The notes: generated from the sequence alone by a model not told the origin. Positions 50,009 to 59,884 are shown, counted from the stretch's first letter. The stretch is DNA of 64,000 bases from Gammaproteobacteria bacterium (GCA_011523795.1 WTFY01000010.1:371479-435478); one strand, 5' to 3'. Program-made: numbers and translations.

Positions 50009-50788
50009 CTAATAGTTTTGTGGCAGCCCGCGTGCCTTGCCGAATGATTCGGGCTTATCGGCGGGTGCCGGTAAATTGCTTCTCGAGCCGGATGCTTCAG
50101 CTACTCGCTTTTGCAGTGCGGCGGAAGGCTTGAAAAACATGTGCGCAAACTTGGACCAGGGTATAGACCCGAACAGTATGGTGGTCGCAAGCACATACAA
50201 CCCGAAAATCAGCCACCCGATTACCGACGTTGGTATCCATGACCATGCCAAGGCCAGTGTCGTGCTGGCAAGCAGTGAAAGTATGAACAGGTCGGCGCGA
50301 ATGATACGAAACGGCGAATAGCCCTCTGCCGTAACATCCACCCGGATGAAGAACCAGAACCAGTATCCGCCAACACAGACCATCAGCGCTCCAATGTGCC
50401 ACAGTATCGGCCAGACAACGGGTGTCGGACTGGAGGACGTCGGGTATCCGAATACCATGACTGCGGTGGCGACAACGTACGCGACAAAACCGTACATCGT
50501 TAGCAGATGGGCGATTCTTCTCCTGGCAGCGCAGAATTCCGAGGACGTCAATACCTCGCTTGCCAAGGTTTGTACCGCCATGGACACGACTTCACCGCCC
50601 CCGACGCGCTTCGTCCCCTCGCTGTTCGACTTTTGCCAGTCTTCGAAAAAATACTTGGCACTTTTTTTGTGTATGACGTCAATCAACGTGCCCGCCACGA
50701 CTAGGATAAACATGACCACTACGTAGGCCTGTGCCACGCCGCTTGCGATGTAAGCCGAAAGCTCAGCAAAGGGATTGCCGGTGAACAT
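50009..50788 (-). CDS. aprM: AprM, putative membrane anchor of adenylylsulfate reductase
   Basis: A 259-residue integral membrane protein with about six hydrophobic spans, for example YVVVMFILVVAGTLIDVI, YGFVAYVVATAVMVFGY and LWHIGALMVCVGGYWFWFFI. The layout resembles heme-less respiratory anchor subunits. It is the first gene of aprMBA; in sulfur oxidisers AprM is proposed to link AprBA to the quinone pool. The C-terminal 45 residues are polar and probably cytoplasmic. The assignment rests on size, membrane pattern and gene order. Confidence 0.9.
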   Translation of the reverse strand: MFTGNPFAELSAYIASGVAQAYVVVMFILVVAGTLIDVIHKKSAKYFFEDWQKSNSEGTKRVGGGEVVSMAVQTLASEVLTSSEFCAARRRIAHLLTMYGFVAYVVATAVMVFGYPTSSSPTPVVWPILWHIGALMVCVGGYWFWFFIRVDVTAEGYSPFRIIRADLFILSLLASTTLALAWSWIPTSVIGWLIFGLYVLATTILFGSIPWSKFAHMFFKPSAALQKRVAEASGSRSNLPAPADKPESFGKARGLPQNY

Positions 50789-50977
50789 ATCTGGGTCCAG
50801 AGTTATTATTCGAATGCGCTAGTGTGATAGCGATACAGAAACGATTCAACAAAAATAAAATTATGGCAGTTTAAAGTGACCTTATAGCAGAACATATGAG
50901 GCCGATTCCGGGAGCGTCCATCAGCTCAGGAATCGATACAATCATGCCCCATCCGCGAGCTGTCCGGTTGCCGGGCC

Positions 50978-52240
50978 TCAGACATCGAATTCGGAATCGA
51001 GTATTTTGGGCACCTGGACATTCTTGAGTTGGACATACTGTGGCAGGCCATTCTTGTAGGGGGGATACGCCTCCCCCCTGATCAGGGGGGAGAGGTAGGT
51101 ACGACAGCGCTTGGTGATGCCAAAGCCATCTTTCGTGATGTAGCTCCGAGGCATCATTCTTTCGACATTGGCCACCTTTTTCAGTGAGGTGCTGCCGATC
51201 TTCCATCGGTATGGCCTGTCGGATGTGCGGACAATGACAGGCAGGATTGCGGTTTTGCCCTGCAGGGCGAACCGGACCGCGGCTTTCCCCATGGCATAGG
51301 CCTGCTCAACGTCGGTCCTGGAGGCTATGTGGCGGGCCGAACGCTGCAGATAATCTGCAACCGCCCAGTGGAACTTGTATCCATGGGCTTGCTTGATCAT
51401 GTCGGCCACGACCGGTGCGACACCCCCTAGCTGCTTATGGCCAAATGCGTCAGTGGTGCCCGCATCGGCCAGAAACTTGCCGTCGGCAAGTCGTGCACCT
51501 TCCGAAACGCAGATCACGCAGTAGCCGTAACGGTCTACACAGAATTTCACACGCTTCAGAAACCGTTCCTGGTCGAAGGCAATTTCCGGGAACAGGATGA
51601 TATGCGGCGCGTCCCCTGCATTTTCGCCGGCCAATCCGCCGGCAGCAGCGATCCAGCCGGCATGTCGCCCCATGACCTCCATGATGAAAACCTTGGTTGA
51701 TGTCTGTGCCATGGACCTGACGTCATAGGCGGCCTCCCTGATGGATACCGCCACATATTTCGCGACTGATCCGAAGCCGGGACAGTTGTCCGTGACCGGC
51801 AGGTCATTGTCTACCGTTTTGGGAATGCCGATACAATGAATGGGGTAGCCCATTTTTCTGCTGAACTCGGAAACCTTGTGCGAGGTATCCTGGGAATCCC
51901 CTCCACCGTTGTAAAAGAAATAGCCGATGTCATGCGCCTTGAAGACTTCCAGAAGGCGCTCGTACTGTGCCCGGTTTTCCTGGATGCCCTTCAGTTTGTA
52001 GCGGCAGGAGCCAAATGCACCGGAAGGGGTATGCATCAATCCCGCAATCGAACGCGCAGATTCCTTCGAGGTGTCAATGAGTTCCTCCTTGAGGGCGCCG
52101 AGAATGCCGTTGTGTCCGGCATACACCTTGCCGACCCGGTCTTTGTGTTTGCGTGCAGTCTCTATGACACCGCAAGCCGTGGCATTGATCACTGCGGTTA
52201 CCCCACCTGATTGTGCATAGAATGCATTGCGTTTTTTCAT
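50978..52240 (-). CDS. pfp: PPi-dependent 6-phosphofructokinase (probable)
   Basis: A 420-residue phosphofructokinase of the large bacterial/plant-like group. The active site reads GIPKTVDNDLPVTD and GRHAGWIAAAGG, and the phosphate-donor loop is NGGGDSQDT, with Asp where ATP enzymes have Gly of GGDGS; an acidic residue there is linked to pyrophosphate use. PPi-PFK is reversible and in autotrophic sulfur oxidisers and methanotrophs has been proposed to work in a modified Calvin cycle. Downstream of, and probably cotranscribed with, the small gene at 52262-52633. Donor specificity is inferred. Confidence 0.87.
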   Translation of the reverse strand: MKKRNAFYAQSGGVTAVINATACGVIETARKHKDRVGKVYAGHNGILGALKEELIDTSKESARSIAGLMHTPSGAFGSCRYKLKGIQENRAQYERLLEVFKAHDIGYFFYNGGGDSQDTSHKVSEFSRKMGYPIHCIGIPKTVDNDLPVTDNCPGFGSVAKYVAVSIREAAYDVRSMAQTSTKVFIMEVMGRHAGWIAAAGGLAGENAGDAPHIILFPEIAFDQERFLKRVKFCVDRYGYCVICVSEGARLADGKFLADAGTTDAFGHKQLGGVAPVVADMIKQAHGYKFHWAVADYLQRSARHIASRTDVEQAYAMGKAAVRFALQGKTAILPVIVRTSDRPYRWKIGSTSLKKVANVERMMPRSYITKDGFGITKRCRTYLSPLIRGEAYPPYKNGLPQYVQLKNVQVPKILDSEFDV

Positions 52241-52261
52241 GCTGTCCCCGGTTTTGCTGTT

Positions 52262-52633
52262 TCAGAATCCTGAGCCGTTGTTTTCTGGGAAGGTGCCGTT
52301 GCGTACACTCTCGTAATCTGCCTGGGTCTGCAACAGTGTGAGTACGCATTGCTGAAGGTCATCATACTCTTCGATCCCGGTACCCATCTGTTCCAGTTCC
52401 TTGTAGAAGAAGCAGCTCCTGTAACGGTCCAATCCTGTTTTGATGATGACGAAACTGCAGTTGCCTGCCAGCCAGAACAGGGCAGGACATTCCGTTCGGC
52501 CAGGCTTCTCAGGATCCAGCTGAACCTCTACATCAGCCAGCTGGATATCCACGGGATCTTTCTTCCAGCGGGCATTCGCTGTGCCAAGGACGATGTTGCG
52601 CTCATCCTCTGTATAATCCGGAACGCGGGTCAT
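52262..52633 (-). CDS. Conserved hypothetical protein upstream of pfp
   Basis: A 123-residue soluble protein starting at ATG 52633 (MTRVPDYTEDERNI); an ATG at 52663 in frame would add ten residues. Acidic overall, with segments VDIQLADVEVQLD and CPALFWLAGNCSFVIIKTG and no known motif. It is 21 bases ahead of pfp and divergent from adk, an arrangement suggesting a link with energy or phosphate metabolism, but no function can be assigned. Confidence 0.68.
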   Translation of the reverse strand: MTRVPDYTEDERNIVLGTANARWKKDPVDIQLADVEVQLDPEKPGRTECPALFWLAGNCSFVIIKTGLDRYRSCFFYKELEQMGTGIEEYDDLQQCVLTLLQTQADYESVRNGTFPENNGSGF

Positions 52634-52672
52634 GCATCTATCCTGAATGTAGTGATCGGTCACTCGTACAGT

Positions 52673-53404
<732 letters not shown>

Positions 53405-53419
53405 GCGACCGGCAGGACA

Positions 53420-53758
53420 GTGGAAATCTGGCTTGCCATTCTTGCTCTCTTGGCTGGACTTTGGTACTGGTTTGACAGTCTGCGCAGTCGTGAACTGACA
53501 CTCAGGCAATGCCGCCAGTTTTGTGGCCAGAATCATGTACAGTTCCTGGACCAGTCAGTGCATGTTTCGAGAATCATGTTCGGCAGGACCGCCTCCGGCA
53601 GGTTGTGCATCAGGAGATTTTACCTGTTCGAATTCAGCATAGCGGGAACAGACCGGTATCACGGTGTCGCGGTAACGGCAGCCGGCCGGCTTGAATATCT
53701 TTCCCTGCTGCACCCTGACGGTGAGATCATCGAGGGTTGTCTGCCGTCCGGGGGTTGA
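53420..53758 (+). CDS. DUF3301-family protein
   Basis: A 112-residue protein with an N-terminal membrane anchor (WLAILALLAGLWYWF) followed by the DUF3301 pattern LRSRELTLRQCRQFC, QFLDQSVHVSR and the RFYLFEFS segment. Function unknown. It starts at GTG 53420 with GGCAGGA upstream and lies 15 bases after adk. Confidence 0.82.
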   Translation: MEIWLAILALLAGLWYWFDSLRSRELTLRQCRQFCGQNHVQFLDQSVHVSRIMFGRTASGRLCIRRFYLFEFSIAGTDRYHGVAVTAAGRLEYLSLLHPDGEIIEGCLPSGG

Positions 53759-53780
53759 CTGCGCAGCGAGGTTCGGCCAC

Positions 53781-54371
53781 TCAGCGTGACTTGCCGGGCG
53801 ACGGGTTGCTGGAGCGGAACTTGCTGACCTTCCATTGATGCCTGCCCGCTGAAACAAGCAGACAGGATGCGCCGCCTTGAGTGCGGGCCTTCCCTGCAGC
53901 CCCGGGGTTCAGAACCCAGGGCAATACCTCCTGGTCACAAACGAGCTCATGGCTGTGTCCGTACACGATGGCTGTGGTATCCGCAAAGTACCGGCGCAGC
54001 TTTTCATGACGGCTGGAGGGCGGATTGAACCTGTCGCCATGGGTCAGTGCAATGCTTCCTCCCGGAAGTTCCACTTTTGCAGTATCTCCTATGATTGCCA
54101 GTTCAGGGTGGTCCTGTTGCGGCCATTTCCCCGTGCAGTCGTTATTCCCGCGCACCGGGATCACGACAGGGCAAATGTCCCGGAGCTGATGCAATACATG
54201 GCTGGCACCGATGTCACCCGCATGCAGGATCAGATCGCATCCATGCAGCCTCTCCCGCACGGCTGTATCGAGATGCCCATGTGTATCGGAGACTATGCCG
54301 ACCGCCAGGTGTTCGAAGTGTGAGAGATCAAAGTGGTTCACGTAGCAGGCCGTGTTTTGTATGATCAGCAT
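53781..54371 (-). CDS. Metallophosphoesterase, YfcE/MJ0936-like
   Basis: A calcineurin-like phosphoesterase of 196 residues. All metal motifs are present: SDTHGHLD, HAGDIG, RGNNDC, THGDRF and YGHSHEL. Family members are phosphodiesterases acting on small model substrates; the natural substrate is unknown. Start at ATG 54371; an internal GTG would give a start closer to GIVSDTHG. Convergent with the DUF3301 gene. Confidence 0.88.
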   Translation of the reverse strand: MLIIQNTACYVNHFDLSHFEHLAVGIVSDTHGHLDTAVRERLHGCDLILHAGDIGASHVLHQLRDICPVVIPVRGNNDCTGKWPQQDHPELAIIGDTAKVELPGGSIALTHGDRFNPPSSRHEKLRRYFADTTAIVYGHSHELVCDQEVLPWVLNPGAAGKARTQGGASCLLVSAGRHQWKVSKFRSSNPSPGKSR

Positions 54372-54522
54372 TGCGCAAGTTCCACATTGTACAGCGGGTA
54401 GCCCGGAATACACAGGCTTGTCTGCACCCTACAGGCCAGCGGTTCGTGCGAACCTCTTTCAAGGTGGCGTTTGCGATGCTGTATGATTCATCGGATCAAC
54501 TGTCAAAATCTCTACTGCAGAC

Positions 54523-55581
54523 ATGTCTTTTGGTGTACAACTGGCATTATCCGGGAAGTCATTTCAAGCCGAACCGCATGAATCGATCCTGGATGCAGCC
54601 ATACGTGCTGGAGTGCCTCTTAACTACGGCTGCAGCAACGGCAACTGTGGCTTGTGCAAGGCGAGAATTGTAAGCGGGCAAACCAGGCAGCTTGGCCTGC
54701 ACGATTTTGTGATCCGCGAGGCAGAGAAAATCCAGGGCTATGCACTGATGTGTTCCACTGCCTGTCAGGGTGACGTTGTTATCGATGCGGAAGTGGCAGC
54801 GTGTCCCGAGGATATTCCGGCACAGAATCTGCGTGTGAAGGTTCGAAAAATTGATCGTATCGGTGATGAACTGGCGATCATAACCACACAGGTCCCGCGT
54901 ACTGTACGCCTGAGATTCATGGCGGGTCAGTACATGCATGTAAGCCACGAGCAAGGTTCACACGACTATGCCATTGCAAGCTGTCCATGCGATGAGAAAA
55001 GGCTTGAATTTCATGTGCGCAGACAGGAGGATGACCCATTTTCCAGCCTGGTGTTCCAAGGCATGGGCGTGGGCACCCGGCTCAATATCCGTGGTCCGTA
55101 CGGCAATTTCGTGATCGACGAAACCCGGGGTGATCCACTGGTCATGATTGCCTTTGACACCGGATTTGCAGCAGCGAAAAGCCTGCTGGAGCATGTTACG
55201 GCACAGGACAACGAACGTGCAGTCTACCTGTACTGGCTGGCCTGTGGGACCGATGGACTGTACCTGGACAATCTTTGCCGTTCGTGGGCCGATGCGCTGG
55301 ACCAGCTGGAGTATTTTCCGATCCTTCTGCCACATGGAGCCGGCGATATCCCTGGCAGTCAGAATGAAGGTCTGGCGATGATCGAGGAGAAACTGCATCA
55401 GTCCCTGCGTCATGTGGGGAATCTCGGTAATGCTGAGGTATATACTGTGGTGCCCGATCCAGTGGCCCGTCTGGTAGAGCAACTGCTTGTGCAGAAAGGG
55501 ATTGCGCGTCGGCAGTTTCATCATGAAGTCCTTCGCGGAAATCCAGACCTGAGATGCATCCGCGAAAGGTCAAAGACATGA
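54523..55581 (+). CDS. Ferredoxin-fused flavin reductase (2Fe-2S plus FNR-like)
   Basis: A 352-residue electron-transfer protein. The N-terminal plant-type [2Fe-2S] ferredoxin has CSNGNCGLCKARIVSG and a distal MCSTAC; an FNR-like FAD and NAD(P) module follows (FMAGQYMHV, NIRGPYGNF, MIAFDTGFAAAKSLL). Similar proteins serve CDP-6-deoxy-glucoseen reduction, oxygenases or hydroxylases. No partner oxygenase is adjacent; the AlkB-type hydroxylase at 14133 needs such a donor but lies 40 kb away. The stop overlaps the next gene's start by four bases. Confidence 0.85.
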   Translation: MSFGVQLALSGKSFQAEPHESILDAAIRAGVPLNYGCSNGNCGLCKARIVSGQTRQLGLHDFVIREAEKIQGYALMCSTACQGDVVIDAEVAACPEDIPAQNLRVKVRKIDRIGDELAIITTQVPRTVRLRFMAGQYMHVSHEQGSHDYAIASCPCDEKRLEFHVRRQEDDPFSSLVFQGMGVGTRLNIRGPYGNFVIDETRGDPLVMIAFDTGFAAAKSLLEHVTAQDNERAVYLYWLACGTDGLYLDNLCRSWADALDQLEYFPILLPHGAGDIPGSQNEGLAMIEEKLHQSLRHVGNLGNAEVYTVVPDPVARLVEQLLVQKGIARRQFHHEVLRGNPDLRCIRERSKT

Positions 55582-55985
55582 TAGATTGCAAGTGCAGCTT
55601 CGCATCGACCATGATCCGGGAAGATTATGCCTGCGAAAAGGCACGCATGGTTACCCGCCGGGCCGGGCCGGATATATCTTGTACATCCGGGCAGGCAAGC
55701 GACAGGTGTTCAGTACTCCTGGAGAAGTTCAAGGAGGCTGGGCTGGAGGCTTTTGATGCCAAGGATGACCTGCTGAAAACTCCGCACAGCGTGTATGTCA
55801 AGATCCAGTTCGGCGGCCTTCTAGGGCTGGCAAGGGATATTTTTCATCCCACTGCAGACAGTGTTGAAAACATATTTTTGTTGATCAACGAAGCCTTGGA
55901 ACACTATCAATCTCTGGATGCCGTACCCTGTCATGAATATGTACAGATCATGAAGAAATTTAAAGTTGGACGCAAAAGAAGATAA
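55578..55985 (+). CDS. Conserved hypothetical protein with spaced cysteines (paralogue of 12401-12877)
   Basis: A 135-residue protein from ATG 55578, overlapping the reductase stop (ATGA). Shared with the 12401-12877 product: an N-terminal Cys-x-Phe, a Cys ahead of a basic stretch, ISC, the DRCSVLLEKF string, VKIQFGGLLGLAR, ENIFLLINEALEHYQSLDAVP and a basic tail. Four Cys positions line up between the two. Coupling to a ferredoxin reductase suggests a redox or metal-handling role for the family, but this is inference. Confidence 0.72.
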   Translation: MIDCKCSFASTMIREDYACEKARMVTRRAGPDISCTSGQASDRCSVLLEKFKEAGLEAFDAKDDLLKTPHSVYVKIQFGGLLGLARDIFHPTADSVENIFLLINEALEHYQSLDAVPCHEYVQIMKKFKVGRKRR

Positions 55986-56018
55986 GATGTGCCTATCAAC
56001 AAGCCTTGAGGGATCAAG

Positions 56019-56867
56019 ATGCGTTACCAGACGATCGTATCAGCAGAAGACTTGAGCAGTAATCTGGAAGACAAGAACTGGTTTGTTTTTGACTGCAGGT
56101 ACTCACTGAAAGATCCGGAGGGTGGCCCAAGCAAGTTCAGGCAAGGCCACATTCCGGGAGCCCAGTTCGCGCACATGGACCTGGACCTGTCTTCACCCAT
56201 GACCCAAACTTCGGGTCGACACCCGTTGCCTGATGCCGAAGAATTTATTGAGAAACTGCGTGGATGGGGTGTAAGCAATGACTCCCAGGTGGTCTGTTAC
56301 GATGACATGTCAGGGGCGTTTGCCGCTCGCATGTGGTGGCTTCTGAACTGGGTGGGTCTTCGTGATGTTTGCGTCCTCGATGGAGGGATCCAGAAGTGGA
56401 CTGATGGTGGAAAGCCTCTGGAGACAGCAATCCATACCAGGGAGCGGGGCACGTTTTCCGGCAAGGCCGACCACGGGATGCATGTGGATATTGGTTTCGT
56501 GCAGGGGCGCCTTGATCAGGGGGATATCCGGCTGATGGATGCGAGGTCAGCCGAGAGGTTTTCTGCAAGAGACCAGAAAACCGATCCCGTGCCAGGGCAT
56601 GTGCCGGGTGCCGTCAGTTATCCGTTCGCAGGTAATCTGGGTCCGCAAAAAACTTTTTTGTCCGGCAGTGAATTGAAGCAGCGGTTTGAATCCGTGTTTG
56701 GCGAGTGCCAGTCGGAGCAGATCATAAATATGTGCGGGTCGGGCGTGACAGCCTGTCACAATATCCTTGCCACAAAAATTGCCGGACTCCCCTGGACACG
56801 CCTCTATGTTGGGTCGTGGAGTGAATGGTCCAGGAATCCGGCACGCCCTGTAGCCACCGGGGACTAG
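56019..56867 (+). CDS. sseA: 3-mercaptopyruvate / thiosulfate sulfurtransferase
   Basis: A two-domain rhodanese of 282 residues that moves sulfane sulfur from mercaptopyruvate or thiosulfate to cyanide or thiols. The catalytic loop MCGSGVTACHN carries the active Cys with the CGSGVT pattern characteristic of mercaptopyruvate sulfurtransferases; the inactive first domain holds FDCRYSLKDPEGG. In a sulfur oxidiser it could take part in sulfane sulfur traffic as well as cysteine catabolism. It starts about 30 bases after the preceding gene. Confidence 0.9.
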   Translation: MRYQTIVSAEDLSSNLEDKNWFVFDCRYSLKDPEGGPSKFRQGHIPGAQFAHMDLDLSSPMTQTSGRHPLPDAEEFIEKLRGWGVSNDSQVVCYDDMSGAFAARMWWLLNWVGLRDVCVLDGGIQKWTDGGKPLETAIHTRERGTFSGKADHGMHVDIGFVQGRLDQGDIRLMDARSAERFSARDQKTDPVPGHVPGAVSYPFAGNLGPQKTFLSGSELKQRFESVFGECQSEQIINMCGSGVTACHNILATKIAGLPWTRLYVGSWSEWSRNPARPVATGD

Positions 56868-56891
56868 CGGCACCATGGATGAGGTGATCGC

Positions 56892-57458
56892 TTGAATTTT
56901 TGCAGCAACTGCGGTTCTTCAGCGATCAGGTTGACAGTACCCCCAGGCGATAACAGACCCCGTTTCGTCTGTGCATCCTGCAACGAAATCTTTTACCACA
57001 ATCCCAAGATCGTAGCCGGTTGTATTGCAGAATGGCAGGACAAGATCCTGATGTGCAAGCGGGCTATTGAGCCGCGTTATGGCATGTGGACGTTTCCGGC
57101 AGGATTCATGGAAAACGAGGAATCCGTGTCCGAGGCTGCCGCGCGTGAGACGTATGAAGAAGCGATTGCGAAGGTTACTGGCCTTACGCTGTACAGCCTG
57201 TACAGCCTGCCGCATATCAATCAGGTCTATGTGGTATACCGGGCCGTGCTGGTTGAAGGCCGAGCCAGCCCGGGTGCTGAAAGCCTTGAGGTTGCGCTCA
57301 TGGGTGAAAAAGATGTTCCGTGGCAGGATATCGCCTTTCCCGTCATCAGGGAAAGCCTTGAACAGTACTTCGAGGACAAGCAGAAAAACCGCTTTTCTCT
57401 GCATCATGGGGACATGCGCAGACAGGCGGGCCATGACTATGAAATCATTCGTTACTGA
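56892..57458 (+). CDS. Nudix hydrolase with N-terminal zinc ribbon
   Basis: A 188-residue NADH-pyrophosphatase-like Nudix protein. The zinc ribbon is FCSNCGSS and VCASCNEIFYHNP; the Nudix box is GFMENEESVSEAAARETYEE with the REUxEE core. Related enzymes hydrolyse NADH or ADP-sugars. The start is TTG 56892, supported by GAGGTGA five bases upstream; no ATG suits the conserved N terminus. Confidence 0.88.
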   Translation: MNFCSNCGSSAIRLTVPPGDNRPRFVCASCNEIFYHNPKIVAGCIAEWQDKILMCKRAIEPRYGMWTFPAGFMENEESVSEAAARETYEEAIAKVTGLTLYSLYSLPHINQVYVVYRAVLVEGRASPGAESLEVALMGEKDVPWQDIAFPVIRESLEQYFEDKQKNRFSLHHGDMRRQAGHDYEIIRY

Positions 57459-57487
57459 GCATCCCTGCAACGGAATATCCGAGATCC

Positions 57488-57877
57488 GTGCCAGCTGAAA
57501 AATCACTGCTCTCGGTGATTGAGCTGGGAGGCTATCCTGATTTTGGTCCCCTCTACAGGCGTTATGGATATGTAAATCATGTCGTGTTCAGCATGCGCAA
57601 GGCCTTGAGCGCACTGAAAAAGCTCAAACCCCAGGTCGTGGTTGCAGAGTTTAACTACCAGTCAGATTTCAGGGACCGCACCAGCAGCCTGGAGTCCCTG
57701 ATTGCGGTGGCCCAGCAGAACCCGCAGATTCACATGATTGTCTTTTACGAGCAAGAATTTGCCCACCAGTTCGAGAAGCTGACTGTACGGTACGAATTTT
57801 CCGCAACATTCCCCTACCCCGTGGATGAGGTGCACATGGAAGCTGCACTGGATCGCATCCAGTTCGCAAAACAGTAA
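57488..57877 (+). CDS. Conserved hypothetical protein
   Basis: A 129-residue soluble protein from GTG 57488. It has an alternating strand/helix pattern (SLLSVIELGGYP, PQVVVAEFNY, IHMIVFYEQEF) resembling a receiver or Rossmann-type small domain, but no receiver phosphorylation Asp pattern is clear. Function unknown; it converges on bolA with a single base between the stops. Confidence 0.65.
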   Translation: MPAEKSLLSVIELGGYPDFGPLYRRYGYVNHVVFSMRKALSALKKLKPQVVVAEFNYQSDFRDRTSSLESLIAVAQQNPQIHMIVFYEQEFAHQFEKLTVRYEFSATFPYPVDEVHMEAALDRIQFAKQ

Positions 57878-57878
57878 G

Positions 57879-58196
57879 TCAACCGGGTTTTGATCCGCCC
57901 TGGCAGGGGGGAGAATTTCTAGTTTGGCCTTGCCTTTCCTGCCATTCTTCTGGAGTGAAGGTGTGCAGCGACAAGGCGTGTACCGGGCCTTCAAGTTCTT
58001 CCCTCAAAAGCTGGTTCAGCATGCGATGCCTGGCTACTGGAAGTTTCCCGTCAAACTCCGCACTGACAACCGTCACTTTGAAGTGCGACTCTGACCCGGC
58101 CGGGACATTGTGCATGTGGCTTTCATTAGCCACTTGAAGGAACACGGGACGCAGTGCGTCCTGGATTTTATGCTCGATTCCGGATTGAACTATCAT
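57879..58196 (-). CDS. bolA: BolA-family protein
   Basis: A 105-residue BolA/IbaG-type protein. The signature is VVSAEFDGKLPVARHRMLNQLL with a preceding HMHNVPAGSESHFKV, and the LSLHTFTPEEW helix. BolA proteins partner with monothiol glutaredoxins in iron-sulfur handling or regulate morphology genes. The C-terminal 15 residues are disordered and not conserved. It lies 56 bases downstream of tatD on the same strand. Confidence 0.9.
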   Translation of the reverse strand: MIVQSGIEHKIQDALRPVFLQVANESHMHNVPAGSESHFKVTVVSAEFDGKLPVARHRMLNQLLREELEGPVHALSLHTFTPEEWQERQGQTRNSPPCQGGSKPG

Positions 58197-58251
58197 GGGC
58201 TACGTATAGCAATACGCGTTGGCTTGGGCCATATCCAGTTTGAGGGAACCC

Positions 58252-59052
58252 TTAGTCGATTGAAAAGAATTCCTTGGCCGTAGAGGTGGTTTCCACTGCG
58301 GTCTGTTTGCGGGAAGTCATTCTGCAGGCTGCAACGGCCTGCAGGATGTGTGGCAGGTAGGAGGGTTCGTTTCGCCTCCCTTTGGGTTTGTGGAACGTCG
58401 GGCCTGCAGGCAGGTTTCTGGGCAGCAGGTAAGGTGCGTCGGTCTCGATCATCAGTCGGTTTGCAGGGATTCGATGGACTAATTCAAGCAAGTGCTGTCC
58501 CCTGCGTTCATCACAAATCCAGCCGGTGATGCCGATATGGCAGTCGAGGTCGATGTAGCGGTCGAGTTCCTCCGCGGTCCCGGTGAAACAGTGTACGACC
58601 ACATTGCCGAGCCGGTCACGGTTTCTGGCGAGGATGTCGTGGAAATCAGGGTGTGCATCACGCTGATGCAGGAAAACAGGCAATCCGAGCTCCGAGGCCA
58701 GTTCGAGTTGGGCCTGGAAAGCCTTTTTCTGCTTGGCAGGCGCCGAATAGTTGCGGTAGTAGTCCAGACCGGCCTCGCCGATGGCGACCACCTTCTCGTG
58801 TGTGGCTATGCTGTGCAGTTCGGTCAGGGACTGGTCCGTAAATTCATTCGCGAGATGCGGATGGATGCCTGCCGTGGCATAGGCTCCCTCATATTTCTTG
58901 CAAAGCTGTAAGGCCTGCCTGCTGTCCAGCACATTCGAGCCGGTCACGATGAAATTCCACACTCCCGCCCGTCGTGCGCGTTCGATGACCTGGGGTTCGT
59001 CGACCCGAAACACGCTGCTCGTGAAGTTGAAGCAGATGTCAACCAGTTCCAT
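58252..59052 (-). CDS. tatD: TatD-family 3'-5' exonuclease / deoxyribonuclease
   Basis: A metal-dependent TIM-barrel nuclease. The sequence follows E. coli TatD rather than YcfH: VDICFNFTSSVF at the start, AGIHPHLAN, IGEAGLDYYRN, HQRDAHPDF, HCFTGTAEEL, ITGWICDERRG and ETDAPYLLPRNL. The start is placed at ATG 59052 (MELVDICF), giving 266 residues; an upstream start would add 14. It overlaps trhO by 14 bases. Confidence 0.92.
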   Translation of the reverse strand: MELVDICFNFTSSVFRVDEPQVIERARRAGVWNFIVTGSNVLDSRQALQLCKKYEGAYATAGIHPHLANEFTDQSLTELHSIATHEKVVAIGEAGLDYYRNYSAPAKQKKAFQAQLELASELGLPVFLHQRDAHPDFHDILARNRDRLGNVVVHCFTGTAEELDRYIDLDCHIGITGWICDERRGQHLLELVHRIPANRLMIETDAPYLLPRNLPAGPTFHKPKGRRNEPSYLPHILQAVAACRMTSRKQTAVETTSTAKEFFSID

Positions 59053-59884
59053 TCGGATGCATGCCATCGGCCCCCGGCCGGGAACAGGCGGCACAGAATT
59101 GCGCTTCGTCGGTGTTCAGCATGCACTGGCAGCTGCTGCATAACCTGGAATAGGTCGGTTCGAGCCTGCTGTCCAGTGCGACCCTTTCGTCAAAGACAAA
59201 ACAGTCTCCATGCCAGCCGTAGTCGTTGAATTTTCCCAGATAATCCAATATCCCTCCTTTGAGCTTGTACACTTGCTCAAAGCCCTGGCGGGCTACATAC
59301 GGGGCGCCTTTTTCGCACCTTATTCCTCCTGTGCAGAATGTAACGACCGGCTTGTCCTTGGGCAGTTCTTCCAGTCGGCCACGTGCGCTTTCCAGCTGTC
59401 TGAAATGCCGCAATCCCAGGTGTATGGCATCATCAAAGGTGCCCAGTTCGCATTCAAAGCTGTTTCGCAGGTCCAGCAATACCATCTCCTGCTCCGTATC
59501 CAGCCACTGCTTGAGCCTTTCACTGGTGATGTATGCGGGTCGAGCGAAGTCCGAAAGGTCAGTACCCGGGGCTTCAAGCAGTGCCTTGGCCGGGACCAGT
59601 TCTTCACGTGTCTTGACCAGCAGGCGCCGGTAAGGGGCAGACCGGGTGTACGTGGTATTCAGCACAAGTTGACCAAAGCCGCAAGTGCTGTTCAACTGCT
59701 CCTGTATGAAATCGATATCTGTATGGGTCCCGGCAAGGCCCAGGTTGATGCCTTCCGGGCTGATGAGTACGGACCCCCTGATATGGGTCTGTGCACACAG
59801 GGTAAGGATTTGACCGCGCAGGGTGTCAACATCGGGCACGGCCTTGAACTGATATCCTGCGATGTGGGTAACCTGGCTTGTCAT
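59039..59884 (-). CDS. trhO: tRNA uridine(34) hydroxylase
   Basis: TrhO (YceA) hydroxylates uridine 34 of certain tRNAs, the first step towards cmo5U/mcmo5U. Seen: the N-terminal acylphosphatase-like domain (RGSVLISPEGINLGLAG) and a rhodanese domain with catalytic Cys in FCTGGIRCEKGAPY, then a Cys-rich tail SRLCSSCQCMLN...CAAC. ATG 59884 gives 281 residues; an upstream start at 59941 would add 19. It overlaps tatD and is divergent from pepN. Confidence 0.91.
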   Translation of the reverse strand: MTSQVTHIAGYQFKAVPDVDTLRGQILTLCAQTHIRGSVLISPEGINLGLAGTHTDIDFIQEQLNSTCGFGQLVLNTTYTRSAPYRRLLVKTREELVPAKALLEAPGTDLSDFARPAYITSERLKQWLDTEQEMVLLDLRNSFECELGTFDDAIHLGLRHFRQLESARGRLEELPKDKPVVTFCTGGIRCEKGAPYVARQGFEQVYKLKGGILDYLGKFNDYGWHGDCFVFDERVALDSRLEPTYSRLCSSCQCMLNTDEAQFCAACSRPGADGMHPNGTG

